DNA of 23,559 bases from JARRJS01 sp037388885 (GTDB taxonomy: Bacteria > Gemmatimonadota > Gemmatimonadetes > Longimicrobiales > RSA9), in assembly GCA_037388885.1 (NCBI GenBank), contig JARRJS010000040.1, positions 1 to 23,559 on the forward strand, read 5' to 3'. The position numbers and the translations under genes were made by a program. The notes beneath the pieces were generated by a model. The model saw only the letters and a program-made list of their open reading frames with translations, was not told the DNA's origin and searched no databases. Numbering within the stretch: the stretch's first letter is position 1; the number at the start of each line of letters is the position of its first letter. Shown here piece by piece: positions 14,449 through 22,469 of this stretch.

Positions 14449-17163
14449 ATGCTGGCTCGATGCCTTCGCACGGTCGTCGTCCCCATCGTCCTCGCGACCA
14501 CCGCGACGACCACCGCTGCACAGACCCGGACCGAGTACCAGGGCGCGACGGCGCTCGGGCTCGCCCTGCGCCCGCTGGGCAACACGGTGCGTGTGCTGCA
14601 CATCGGCGCACACCCGGACGACGAGAACACGGCGCTGCTGGCCACGCTCGCGCTGGGCCGCGGCGTCGATGTCGCGTACATGTCCCTTTCCCGGGGCGAG
14701 GGGGGCCAGAACGGCATCGGACCGGAGCTGGGTGAGGGGCTGGGCCTGATCCGCACGGAGGAACTGCTCGCCGCCCGACGCCTGGATGGCGCCAGCCAGT
14801 TCTTTTCCCGTGCCTATGACTTCGGCTACTCCAAGACGGCGGCCGAGACCTTCCAGCACTGGCCGCGCGACTCGCTGCTGGCCGACGTCGTCGCCGTGAT
14901 CCGCAAGTACCGGCCGGACATCGTCATTGCCGTGTTCACCGGCACGCCGCGCGACGGCCACGGCCAGCACCAGGCGTCGGGCATCGTGGCGCGCGAGGCC
15001 ATGGCGGCCGCCGGCGACCCGAACCGGTTCCCCGAGCAGATCGCCGCCGGGCTGCGGCCGTTCACGCCGGCCAAGTTCTACCAGTCGCCGTACGGCTGGC
15101 GCGGGCGCGTCGACGCCACGCTGGACGCCGGCAAGCTGGACCCGCTGCTGGGCCGGTCGTACCAGCAGATCGCCATGGCGGCGCGCAGCCGCCACAAGTC
15201 GCAGGACATGGGCGTGCGCCAGGCGCCGGGCCCGCGCCCCGTCCACCTGGTGCAGATCGATCCGCGCACCAACCAGCCCGTGGCGCACCCGTCGGACTCG
15301 CTGTTCGCCGGCGTGCCCGTCAGCCTGGCGGCGCGGGCCACTGCCCTGGCGGAAAAGGCGGGACCCGACGCGCGCGCCGTCCTGCAGCGTGCCGTGCCCG
15401 TGCTCGCCGATTACGACAGCGGCGTCGCCCAGGTGCGTCGCGACATGCCGCTCATGGACCCTGCCGACCAGGTCCGGGCCCTCGCCCGCCTGCGCAACAG
15501 CCTGGCCGATGTGCGCAGGTCCGTCGCCGCGCTGAGCGACCCGGCCGCCGTCGAGATGCGCTTCCACCTGGACGACGAGCTGCGCCAGATGGACCGGGCG
15601 CTCATGGACGCGGCCAACGTGAAAGTGGACATCACGGCGAACGGTGATGAGGTCGTGCCGGGTCAGTCGTTCGACGTGAGCGCCATCGTGTGGAACGGCG
15701 GCGAAGCGCCGGTCACGGTGCACGACTTCGCGCCCTCGCTGCCCCTGGGCTGGTCGGTGCAGCCGAAGGAGGCCGTGGCCCAGGACGACGGCGGCTTCCG
15801 CAGGCGCAGCGCCATCATGGCCACCGACACGGCCACACCGCCTACCGTCGTGAAGCCCGGCGGACTGTGGCGCCGCACGTTCACCGTGACGGTGGCGAAA
15901 GACGCGCCGCCCACCCGTGCGTACTTCCTGCTCAAGCCGCGCAAAGGCGACCTGTACCAGTGGCCCAACGACCCGGCGCTCTGGGGCCTGCCGTTCCAGC
16001 CGCAGCGCGTGCGCGCGGCCGGTGACCTGGAGATCGACGCCGCCAGCGTGCCCGTGGACCGGCCGGCGTCGTACATCGACGTGGACCCGCACCGCGGCGA
16101 GGTGCATGTGCCCGTCGCCGTCGTGCCCGACGTCACCGTGAAGTTGTCACCCGACCTGGCCATCCTGCCGCTGAACCAGGCCGGCCGCCGCACCATGGAG
16201 CTGAATGCGCAGGTCACCGCGCACGCGCCCGGTGGCACCAGCGGCACGCTGCGCCTGGTCGCGCCCGACGGCTGGTCCGTCGAGCCGGCGTCGGCGCCCA
16301 TTCACCTGGCGAAGCAGGGCCAGGAGAGCACCGTGCGTTTCAGTGTGCGCCCGCCCTCGGGGATCGAGGCCCGCTCCCACCACGTGCGCGCCGTATTCCG
16401 CGACGAAGCCGGTCATAGCTACGACGTCGGCTTCCAGCGCATCGACTACCCGCACATCCGACCGCACCGGCTCTACTCCAACGCGACGGCGACCGTGCGC
16501 GCCTTCGACGTGCGCGTCGCGCAGGGGCTCAAGGTCGGCTACATCGCCGGCGCCGGCGACGACGTCCCCGACGCCCTGGCCCAGCTCGGCATCCAGGTCC
16601 ACAGCCTAGACTCCGACGCCCTCGCCACCGGCGACCTGAGCCAGTACGACGTCATCGTCACCGGCATCCGCGCCTACGAGGTGCGACCCGACCTGGACGC
16701 ACACAACCAGCGCCTGCTCGACTACGTGCGGGACGGCGGCACGCTCATCGTGCAGTACAACAAGTACCCGTTCGCCAACGGCAACTACGCACCCTACCCC
16801 GTGACCATGGCACACCCGCACGACCGGGTGACCGACGAGACGGCGGCGGTGAAGATCCTGAAGCCGGACAATCCCATCTTCAACGTGCCCAACAAGATCG
16901 GGCCGGACGACTGGAAGGGGTGGGTGCAGGAGCGCGGCCTGTACTTCCTGCACACCTGGGACAGCCACTACACGCCACTGCTGGAGATGCACGACCCCGG
17001 CGAAGCGCCGCTCGACGGCTGCACGCTGGAGACCAAGCTGGGCAAGGGCACGTACGTCTATACAGGTTTGTCGCTGTTCCGGCAGCTCCCGGTGGGGGTG
17101 CCGGGGGCGTATCGTCTGCTGGCCAATCTCGTGTCACTCGGGGCGCATGGTGCCAGGCGTTAG
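14449..17163 (+). CDS. Secreted PIG-L/LmbE-type deacetylase with C-terminal accessory domains
   Basis: 904 residues from Met14449. The signal peptide (LRTVVVPIVLATTATTTAAQ) ends around residue 24. The PIG-L domain has VRVLHIGAHPDDENTALLA (HPDDE at 55-59, the Zn and catalytic residues), SRGEGGQNGIGPELGEGLG, RTEELLAARRLDG and GTPRDGHGQHQASGIVA (second zinc His). After about residue 390 come one or two beta-sandwich NEW3-like modules (VVPGQSFDVSAIVWNGG; TAHAPGGTSGTLRLVAPDGW). The end (about 680-895) looks like a class-I glutamine-amidotransferase-like flavodoxin fold (VGYIAGAGDDVPDALAQLGI, IVTGIRAYEV, YVRDGGTLIVQYN). It would remove N-acetyl groups from amino sugars or other amides outside the cytoplasm. 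The frame opens from a TTG at 14413, but Met14449 gives the better signal peptide. Confidence 0.88.
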   Translation: MLARCLRTVVVPIVLATTATTTAAQTRTEYQGATALGLALRPLGNTVRVLHIGAHPDDENTALLATLALGRGVDVAYMSLSRGEGGQNGIGPELGEGLGLIRTEELLAARRLDGASQFFSRAYDFGYSKTAAETFQHWPRDSLLADVVAVIRKYRPDIVIAVFTGTPRDGHGQHQASGIVAREAMAAAGDPNRFPEQIAAGLRPFTPAKFYQSPYGWRGRVDATLDAGKLDPLLGRSYQQIAMAARSRHKSQDMGVRQAPGPRPVHLVQIDPRTNQPVAHPSDSLFAGVPVSLAARATALAEKAGPDARAVLQRAVPVLADYDSGVAQVRRDMPLMDPADQVRALARLRNSLADVRRSVAALSDPAAVEMRFHLDDELRQMDRALMDAANVKVDITANGDEVVPGQSFDVSAIVWNGGEAPVTVHDFAPSLPLGWSVQPKEAVAQDDGGFRRRSAIMATDTATPPTVVKPGGLWRRTFTVTVAKDAPPTRAYFLLKPRKGDLYQWPNDPALWGLPFQPQRVRAAGDLEIDAASVPVDRPASYIDVDPHRGEVHVPVAVVPDVTVKLSPDLAILPLNQAGRRTMELNAQVTAHAPGGTSGTLRLVAPDGWSVEPASAPIHLAKQGQESTVRFSVRPPSGIEARSHHVRAVFRDEAGHSYDVGFQRIDYPHIRPHRLYSNATATVRAFDVRVAQGLKVGYIAGAGDDVPDALAQLGIQVHSLDSDALATGDLSQYDVIVTGIRAYEVRPDLDAHNQRLLDYVRDGGTLIVQYNKYPFANGNYAPYPVTMAHPHDRVTDETAAVKILKPDNPIFNVPNKIGPDDWKGWVQERGLYFLHTWDSHYTPLLEMHDPGEAPLDGCTLETKLGKGTYVYTGLSLFRQLPVGVPGAYRLLANLVSLGAHGARR

Positions 17164-17184
17164 CCGGGTTCGCGGCGGGCGCCC

Positions 17185-17205
17185 GATCGACGATCGACGA
17201 TCGGC
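17185..17205. repeat. 7-bp tandem repeat GATCGAC (3 units, last imperfect)
   Basis: GATCGAC, GATCGAC, GATCGGC between the PIG-L stop and the binding-protein frame. It is the reverse complement of the GTCGATC array at 19487-19514. Confidence 0.75.
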
Positions 17206-17223
17206 GCCGTTCGGGGGTCACGC

Positions 17224-18495
17224 ATGATTCCGCACCTGCGATGTGCGTTCTGGCGGAAGCAGGGTTCGGAGCGCGCGCGGCGCGCGGCGCGTAAGCGCCG
17301 GAATGCGAGCGCGGCCGTGCCGCGGACCGGCGGGTCGCCGGCGAGCGTGCTGGACGCCGGCTCTCCCAGTCTCCCCGTCGCCCCGCCTCCCCGTCAGGGT
17401 AGGCCCACCTGCACACGTCACAGCGGCTGGGCATGGCGCCTGGCCAGGGGGTGGCGTGGTCGATCGGCGGCCTCGAAGGCGTTCGCCACCCTCGCGCTCG
17501 CGGCGTTCGCAACGGCCGGCTGCAGCGGGGGGAACGGGCGCCAGGTCCTCACGATCTACTCTCCTCATGGACGCGATTTGCTGTCGGCCTTCGAATCGCG
17601 CTACGAAGCTTCGCACCCCGACGTCGACGTGCAGTGGATCGACATGGGGTCGCAGGAGGTGCTGGACCGGCTGCGCTCCGAGAAGGCCAACCCGCAGGCG
17701 GACGTGTGGTGGGGCGGGCCGTCCCAGATGTTCGAGACGGCGGCGCAGGACGACCTGCTGGCACCGTACCGGCCGACGTGGGCCGACAAGGTGGGCGATG
17801 CACACGGGCAGCGCGGCGACTGGTGGGCGGTGTACCTGACACCCATGGTCATCGCCTACAACAGCGAGGCGGTACCGGCCGACTCCGCGCCGAAGGACTG
17901 GGCCGACGTGCTGGACCCGAAGTGGAAGGGCCAGGTGCTCATCCGCGACCCGTTGGCCAGCGGCACCATGCGCACCATCTTCGGCATGATCGTCGAACGG
18001 TCGCTGCGCCAGACGGGGGACACGGCGCAGGCGTTCCAGTGGCTGCGTCGTCTGGATGCCCAGACCAAGGAGTACGTGCTCAACCCCACGCTGCTCTACC
18101 AGAAGATGGCACGGCAGGAGGGCCTCATCACCCTCTGGGACCTGCCGGACATCGAGACGCTCCAGTCCACGACCAAGCTGCCCATCGCTTACACGCTGCC
18201 CACCAGCGGCACGCCCGTCGTCATGGACGCCATCGCCTTGGTCGCCGGCGCGAAACACCCGGACCTGGCGAAGGCGTTCATCGACTGGGTCGGCCAGCTC
18301 GACCAGGTGGAGCTCGCCGCCCGCCAGTTCCACCGCCTGCCCGCCCGCACCGACGTCCCCGACTCCGCCCTCGGCCCGTCCCTGCGCGAAGCGCAGAAGA
18401 AGATCGTCCCGGAAAAGATGGACTGGGCGATGTTGCAGCAACGCGGCAGCGACTGGATGCGCTACTGGGACGAACACGTGCGCAGTGCGCGCTGA
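17224..18495 (+). CDS. Iron-type ABC transporter substrate-binding lipoprotein
   Basis: 423 residues if started at ATG 17224. The mature protein follows a hydrophobic signal (AFATLALAAFATAGC) with a lipobox-like Cys at residue 100, then QVLTIYSPHGRDLLSAFESR, VDVQWIDMGSQEVLDRLRSE, ADVWWGGPSQMFETAAQDDL, DWADVLDPKWKGQVLIRDP and an ending with TLPTSGTPVVMDAIALVAGA. This is the ferric/putrescine-type (Fbp/AfuA-like) binding fold, and AlaAspValTrpTrpGlyGly is typical. It partners the ATPase at 19439 and the permease at 20849. The N-terminus is odd: about 75 residues precede a normal-looking signal peptide and include an 8-bp repeat tract, yet no ATG, GTG or TTG lies in frame closer to the signal (nearest is GTG 17347). 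Ligand (Fe3+ or another) is inferred from family only. Confidence 0.85.
   Translation: MIPHLRCAFWRKQGSERARRAARKRRNASAAVPRTGGSPASVLDAGSPSLPVAPPPRQGRPTCTRHSGWAWRLARGWRGRSAASKAFATLALAAFATAGCSGGNGRQVLTIYSPHGRDLLSAFESRYEASHPDVDVQWIDMGSQEVLDRLRSEKANPQADVWWGGPSQMFETAAQDDLLAPYRPTWADKVGDAHGQRGDWWAVYLTPMVIAYNSEAVPADSAPKDWADVLDPKWKGQVLIRDPLASGTMRTIFGMIVERSLRQTGDTAQAFQWLRRLDAQTKEYVLNPTLLYQKMARQEGLITLWDLPDIETLQSTTKLPIAYTLPTSGTPVVMDAIALVAGAKHPDLAKAFIDWVGQLDQVELAARQFHRLPARTDVPDSALGPSLREAQKKIVPEKMDWAMLQQRGSDWMRYWDEHVRSAR
17361..17395. repeat. CTCCCCGT-type 8-bp repeat inside the apparent N-terminus of the binding protein
   Basis: About four imperfect 8-bp units (CTCTCCCA, GTCTCCCC, GTCGCCCC, GCCTCCCC, then GTC). 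Same family as the repeats at 7535, 10761 and 18537. It lies 75-110 bp before the sequence coding the signal peptide, which argues that the real N-terminus is shorter than the open frame. Confidence 0.65.
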
Positions 18496-18536
18496 TTGTC
18501 GGACGTACGTGCGGTGACCCGGCGCTGAAGAAATGA

Positions 18537-18570
18537 CGGGGAGAGGGGGCGATGGGAGACGGGGAGCGTC
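18537..18570. repeat. GGGAGACG-type repeat between the binding-protein and SDR genes
   Basis: ACGGGGAGAGGGGGCG followed by ATGGGAGACGGGGAGCG: two or three imperfect 8-bp units on the same strand as the aconitase-linker copy. It occupies the centre of the 150-bp gap before the SDR gene. Confidence 0.6.
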
Positions 18571-18645
18571 GGCGTCGGGGAAGCGCTCGCCGCAATGCGG
18601 CCCGTGCGCGATGGCGAAAGCGCGGGATGAACAGCAAGGGGGCCA

Positions 18646-19422
18646 ATGCGTCTTCGGCGGAAGGTGGTTCTGATCACCGGAGCGGCGTCCGGCATCGGCG
18701 AGGCGACCGCGGCGGCTTGCGTGGCGGAAGGGGCGCGGGTGGCGGTGACGGACCGGGATGGCGAGGGAGCGGAGCGGGTCGCGGACCGCCTTCAGCAGCA
18801 GGGGGGAGAGGCCATTTCGCTAACCCTGGACGTGCGTCTCGAAGCGGATTGGGAGGCAGCCGTCGGGGTGGTGATGAACCGGTGGGGCAGCCTCGACGTG
18901 CTGGTGGCGAATGCGGGCATCTCGCACGCAAAGCCGGTCTGGTCGATGTCGCTCGAGGAGTGGCGGCATGTGCACTCCGTCAACCTGGACGGGGCCTTTC
19001 TGGGGATCAAGCATGCCGTTCTCGCCATGAAGCAGGGTGGTCGCGGCGGCAGCATCGTGCTCGTCTCCTCCGGGTCGGGGCTCAAAGCGAGCGCCGGAGC
19101 CAGCGCGTACTGCTCCAGCAAGGCCGGCCTGCGGCTTCTTGCCAGGACAGCGGCCCTGGAGTGCGCTGCGGATGGGATCAGGGTGAACACCGTGGTCCCG
19201 GGTGCGGTGGCGACGCCCATGTGGAAGACCATGCCGTTCTTCGAAGACCTGGAGCGGGAGCATGGAGAGGCGGGCGCGTGGCGAGCCATCGCTGCGGGCA
19301 CCCCGCTCGGACGCGTGGCCGAGCCCGCCGAGATCGCCGCCGGCATCGTGTTCCTCAGCTCCGACGAAGCCTCCTACGTGACCGGAACCGATCTGGTCAT
19401 CGACGGCGGATACACCACGTGA
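18646..19422 (+). CDS. Short-chain dehydrogenase/reductase (SDR)
   Basis: 258 residues, the normal length for classical SDRs. Cofactor motif TGAASGIG at 11-18, NAG at 89-91, Asn113, catalytic Ser142, Tyr155 and Lys159 (SAYCSSK), then VNTVVPGAVATPMWK and the ending SSDEASYVTGTDLVIDGGYT. Asp36 (VTDRD) after the second strand favours NAD(H) over NADP(H). All catalytic residues are present. A purine-rich AAGGGGG at 18636-18642 lies just before the ATG. It sits between the binding-protein and ATPase genes of an ABC importer, 16 bp before the ATPase ATG, so it is probably in the same transcript although no function links them. The substrate is unknown. Confidence 0.92.
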   Translation: MRLRRKVVLITGAASGIGEATAAACVAEGARVAVTDRDGEGAERVADRLQQQGGEAISLTLDVRLEADWEAAVGVVMNRWGSLDVLVANAGISHAKPVWSMSLEEWRHVHSVNLDGAFLGIKHAVLAMKQGGRGGSIVLVSSGSGLKASAGASAYCSSKAGLRLLARTAALECAADGIRVNTVVPGAVATPMWKTMPFFEDLEREHGEAGAWRAIAAGTPLGRVAEPAEIAAGIVFLSSDEASYVTGTDLVIDGGYTT

Positions 19423-19438
19423 TCCCGACAGCCACACG

Positions 19439-20692
19439 ATGACCGCTGACGACAACGCGAAGAACGCAGCGGACCCCGGCGACAACGTCGATCGTCGATC
19501 GTCGATCGTCGATCGCGAAGCGGCGCGAAGCGCCGCGGAGCCCGAGCCCTTCCTGCTCGTCCTGGAGTCCCTCACCAAGCGCTGGCCGGCGCGGTCCCGC
19601 GCCGAGACGCCCACCACGGCCGTGGACGACCTGACGCTGAACGTGCGCCGCGGCGAGCTGCTCACGCTGCTGGGGCCCAGTGGCTGCGGCAAGACGACGA
19701 CGCTGCGGCTGATCGCCGGGTTCGAGACGCCCACGTCGGGGCGCATCCTGCTGGAGCATCGCGACATCACGCGGCTGTCCCCCCAGCGGCGCAACATGGG
19801 CATGGTGTTCCAGAACTACGCCCTGTTCCCGCATCTGGATGTGACGGAGAACGTGGCGTTCGGCCTCAAGTCGCGCGGCGCGCCGGCGGACGAAGTGACC
19901 CAGCGCGTGGAGCGGGCGCTGGCGCTGGTGGACCTGCCGGGCTACGGCTCGCGCCCGGTGCAGGCCCTGTCGGGCGGGCAGCAGCAGCGGGTCGCGCTGG
20001 CCCGCGCCCTGGCGCCCGAGCCGCCGGTGCTGCTGCTGGACGAGCCGCTCTCCAACCTAGACGCGGCGCTCAGGGAACGGACGCGCGGCGAGCTGCGCGC
20101 GCTCATCAAGCGCCTGGGCATCACCGCCGTGTTCGTCACCCACGACCAGGACGAGGCGTTCGCCCTGGCCGACCGCGTCGCCGTGCTCAGCCACGGCCGG
20201 CTCCAGCAGCTGGGCATGCCGCCCGAGCTCTATCGCAGGCCCGCCAACCGCTTCGTAGCGTCGTTCCTCGGCCGCGCCAACTTCCTGCCGGCCACCGTGC
20301 GCGGCCTGGATGACGACGAGCTCATCTGCGAGCTGGCCGACGGCGTCCGCTGGCGCGCTCGCCCCAGCACCGCATTGGCGCCGGCGACACTCGGTAGTCG
20401 CGTCCACCTCATGGTCCGACCTGAAGCCCTCGAGCTCCTCGGCCCCAACCAGGAGGGCGGCGACCAGGCCCTGCGCGTCCGGCTCATCGAACGACGCTTC
20501 GCCGGCGCCACCACCCACTACACCTTCCACGCCGGTGACCACCAGCTGTTCGTCACCGGCGAGGACCTGGCCTACGAACGCTTTCGCGTCCGACCCCGAA
20601 GCAGCACCACGATCCTCGCCTTCCCGCCCGGGCAGGAGGGTGAGGGCGCAAGCGGTCCGCAGGGCGGAGGGCCGGAGGACCGCGATGCGTAG
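19439..20692 (+). CDS. ABC transporter ATPase, iron/polyamine importer type
   Basis: 417 residues. Walker A GPSGCGKT (79-86), Q-loop MVFQNYALFPHLDV (Gln125), signature LSGGQQQRVALARAL (177-191), Walker B VLLLDEPLSNLDA (197-209) and H-loop VFVTHDQDEAF (His235) are all intact. After about residue 265 (RRPANRFVASFLGRANFLPA) comes a TOBE-type regulatory part. It energises the permease encoded downstream. The domain proper begins near LLVLESLTKRWPAR (39-52); the first 38 residues are low-quality and include a translated 7-bp repeat (DRRSSIVDR). ATG 19439 is the only standard start upstream of the domain and lies 16 bp after the SDR stop, without a clear Shine-Dalgarno. The C-terminal tail after about 400 is also low-complexity. 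Confidence 0.92.
   Translation: MTADDNAKNAADPGDNVDRRSSIVDREAARSAAEPEPFLLVLESLTKRWPARSRAETPTTAVDDLTLNVRRGELLTLLGPSGCGKTTTLRLIAGFETPTSGRILLEHRDITRLSPQRRNMGMVFQNYALFPHLDVTENVAFGLKSRGAPADEVTQRVERALALVDLPGYGSRPVQALSGGQQQRVALARALAPEPPVLLLDEPLSNLDAALRERTRGELRALIKRLGITAVFVTHDQDEAFALADRVAVLSHGRLQQLGMPPELYRRPANRFVASFLGRANFLPATVRGLDDDELICELADGVRWRARPSTALAPATLGSRVHLMVRPEALELLGPNQEGGDQALRVRLIERRFAGATTHYTFHAGDHQLFVTGEDLAYERFRVRPRSSTTILAFPPGQEGEGASGPQGGGPEDRDA
19487..19514 (+). repeat. 7-bp tandem repeat GTCGATC (4 perfect units) in the 5' end of the ATPase gene
   Basis: Four perfect contiguous GTCGATC units, translated as VDRRSSIVD within the poorly conserved N-terminal extension. Same motif, opposite orientation, at 17185-17205. 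Confidence 0.85.
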
Positions 20693-20702
20693 CCCGGGCC
20701 GC

Positions 20703-20738
20703 TTTGAATTCGAGTTCGAGTTCGAGTTCGAATTCGAG
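20703..20738 (+). repeat. 6-bp tandem repeat TTCGAG (6 units) between ATPase and permease genes
   Basis: Units TTTGAA, TTCGAG three times, TTCGAA, TTCGAG. The array contains two EcoRI-like GAATTC palindromes and begins 10 bp after the ATPase stop. No gene is supported in the 156-bp gap. Confidence 0.85.
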
Positions 20739-20753
20739 ACGGGCGCGGCCCCG

Positions 20754-20781
20754 CTTCACGTTTCACGCTCCACGCTTCACG
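20754..20781 (+). repeat. 7-bp tandem repeat CTTCACG (4 imperfect units)
   Basis: CTTCACG, TTTCACG, CTCCACG, CTTCACG. It lies 15 bp after the hexamer array and 67 bp before the permease ATG. Confidence 0.75.
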
Positions 20782-20848
20782 TTCGTGCGGGCGCCGCAAA
20801 CCCGCAGGCCACCGGGCACACGCGCCCCCCGCGAACCGACCCGGCACG

Positions 20849-22455
20849 ATGAAGCGCGCCCTCATCGTCGTCGTCCTGGGGCTCCTGCTCTGGCTGGTGC
20901 TGTACCCCAACCTGTTCGTGGTGCGCGACAGCCTGCGGGCGGCGAACGGCGGCTGGACGCTGGCGCACTACATCCGCTTCCTCACCACCAGCGCCCAGCT
21001 GCGGGCGCTGTGGAACAGCCTGTGGATCTCGGCGCTGAGCGTCGTGTTCTCGGCGCTCATCGGCATCCCGCTGGCGTTCCTGTTCAGCCGCTACGACTTC
21101 CCGGGCCGACGCGTGCTGGGCGCGCTGGTGGCGCTGCCTGTGCTGCTGCCGCCGCTGGTGGGCGTGGTCGCGTTCCTGTTCCTGTACGGCGAAACCGGCT
21201 TCTTCACGCGCGGGCTGCAGCTGTTGCTGGGGCTGAAGAATCCGCCGTGGGACCTCCAGGGCGCGTGGGCCATCCTGCTGGTCCACGCGTACACGATGTA
21301 CGTGTATTTCTACCTCTTCGTGTCGGCCGGGCTGGCGCGCCTGGACGATGCGTACCGCGAGGCCGCCGCTTCGCTGGGCGCGTCCCGCTGGACGACGCTG
21401 CGCCGGGTCACCTTGCCCATGCTCGGCCCCGCCATCGGCGGCGCTGCGCTGCTGGTCTTCATGACCGCCATGGGCTCGTTCAGTGCGCCGTACGTGTTCG
21501 GCGGCGGCTTCCGCGTGCTCACCACGCAGATCTTCGCCAGCAAGCTCAACGGCGAGCTGGCCATGACCGCCGTCGAGTCCGTGTTCCTGGCGTTCGGCTC
21601 CCTCATATTCCTGGCGCTGCTCCAGCGATACGAGGCCGATCGGGTATACACCGGCGCCGGCAAGGGCACGCCGAGGCCGCCGATGAAACTCGCCCGCGCC
21701 GGCTGGCGCGGACGCCTCAAGGCCTGGGGCATCACCGCCTTCGCCGCACTCGTCGTGCTGTTCCTGCTGCTGCCGCACCTCACCGTGTTCCTGGTCTCGC
21801 TGGTGCCCGCCGGCACCTGGACCACCCAGCTGTTGCCGCCGACGTACTCCTTCGGCAACTACGCCAAGCTCATCGCGCGGCCCGAGCTGCTCGCGCCGGT
21901 GCTCAACTCGCTCAGGATGGCCACCGTCGCCACCATCGCCAACGTGCTCCTCGCCCTGGCCGCCGCATGGCTGCTCGTGCGACGCCGGTTCCACGGACGC
22001 GGACTCATGGGCGCACTCGTCGCCCTGCCCTGGGCCCTGCCCGGCACCGTGCTGGCCATCGCCCTGGCCACCACGTTCAGCGCCGACCAGCCCTGGGCCG
22101 GCCGGTTCGTGCTGGTGGGCACGTTCGCCATCCTGCCGCTGGCCTATTTTATCCGGAACATTCCCCTGGTGACCCGCGCCGCGCTGGCCAGCTTCCGGCA
22201 GCTCGACCCGGCGTGGTGCTGCCGGGCGTCGCGGCCGGCGCGCTGCTGGCGTTCGTCACGGCGCTGGGTGAGTTCGTGACGTCGATCCTGCTGTACACGC
22301 ACCGCACGCGGCCGATCTCCATGGAGATCCTGTCGCAGCTGCGTGCGTTCGACTTCGGTGCGGCGGCGGCGTACGGCGTCATCCTCATCGTGCTCATGAC
22401 CATCGTCTTCCTGATCGGCTTCCGGCGGGTCGGCGGGGAGGGGCTGGCGGGGTAG
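20849..22455 (+). pseudogene. Fused two-domain ABC importer permease (Fbp type), frameshifted by an internal deletion
   Basis: The first frame runs 20849-22279 and holds a normal FbpB-like fused permease: domain 1 with an intact EAA loop (YREAAASLGASRWTTLRRV, from 169) and domain 2 from about residue 290 (GITAFAALVVLFLLLPHL). In domain 2 the protein is normal to ASFRQLDPA (codon ends 22213), then turns to nonsense (WCCRASRPARCW) and stops at 22279. The right continuation, VVLPGVAAGALLAF and the last helices to GFRRVGG, is in another frame from 22213 to 22455. By alignment with domain 1, about 17 residues (the second EAA coupling loop) are missing, so this is a deletion of roughly 50 bp that also shifts frame. 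Read as written the transporter would be inactive; an assembly error is the alternative. It follows its ATPase gene by 156 bp of repeat-rich DNA. Confidence 0.85.
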
Positions 22456-22469
22456 GAACTGCGACCGAT

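Noticed and set aside
14434..16107. 557-codon minus-strand frame opposite the PIG-L gene
   Set aside because: No motif, biased composition typical of an antisense shadow; the plus strand encodes clear HPDDE and NEW3-like segments.
17433..18536. Alternative ATG at 17433 for the binding protein
   Set aside because: It is in a different frame and gives a protein without any binding-protein motif.
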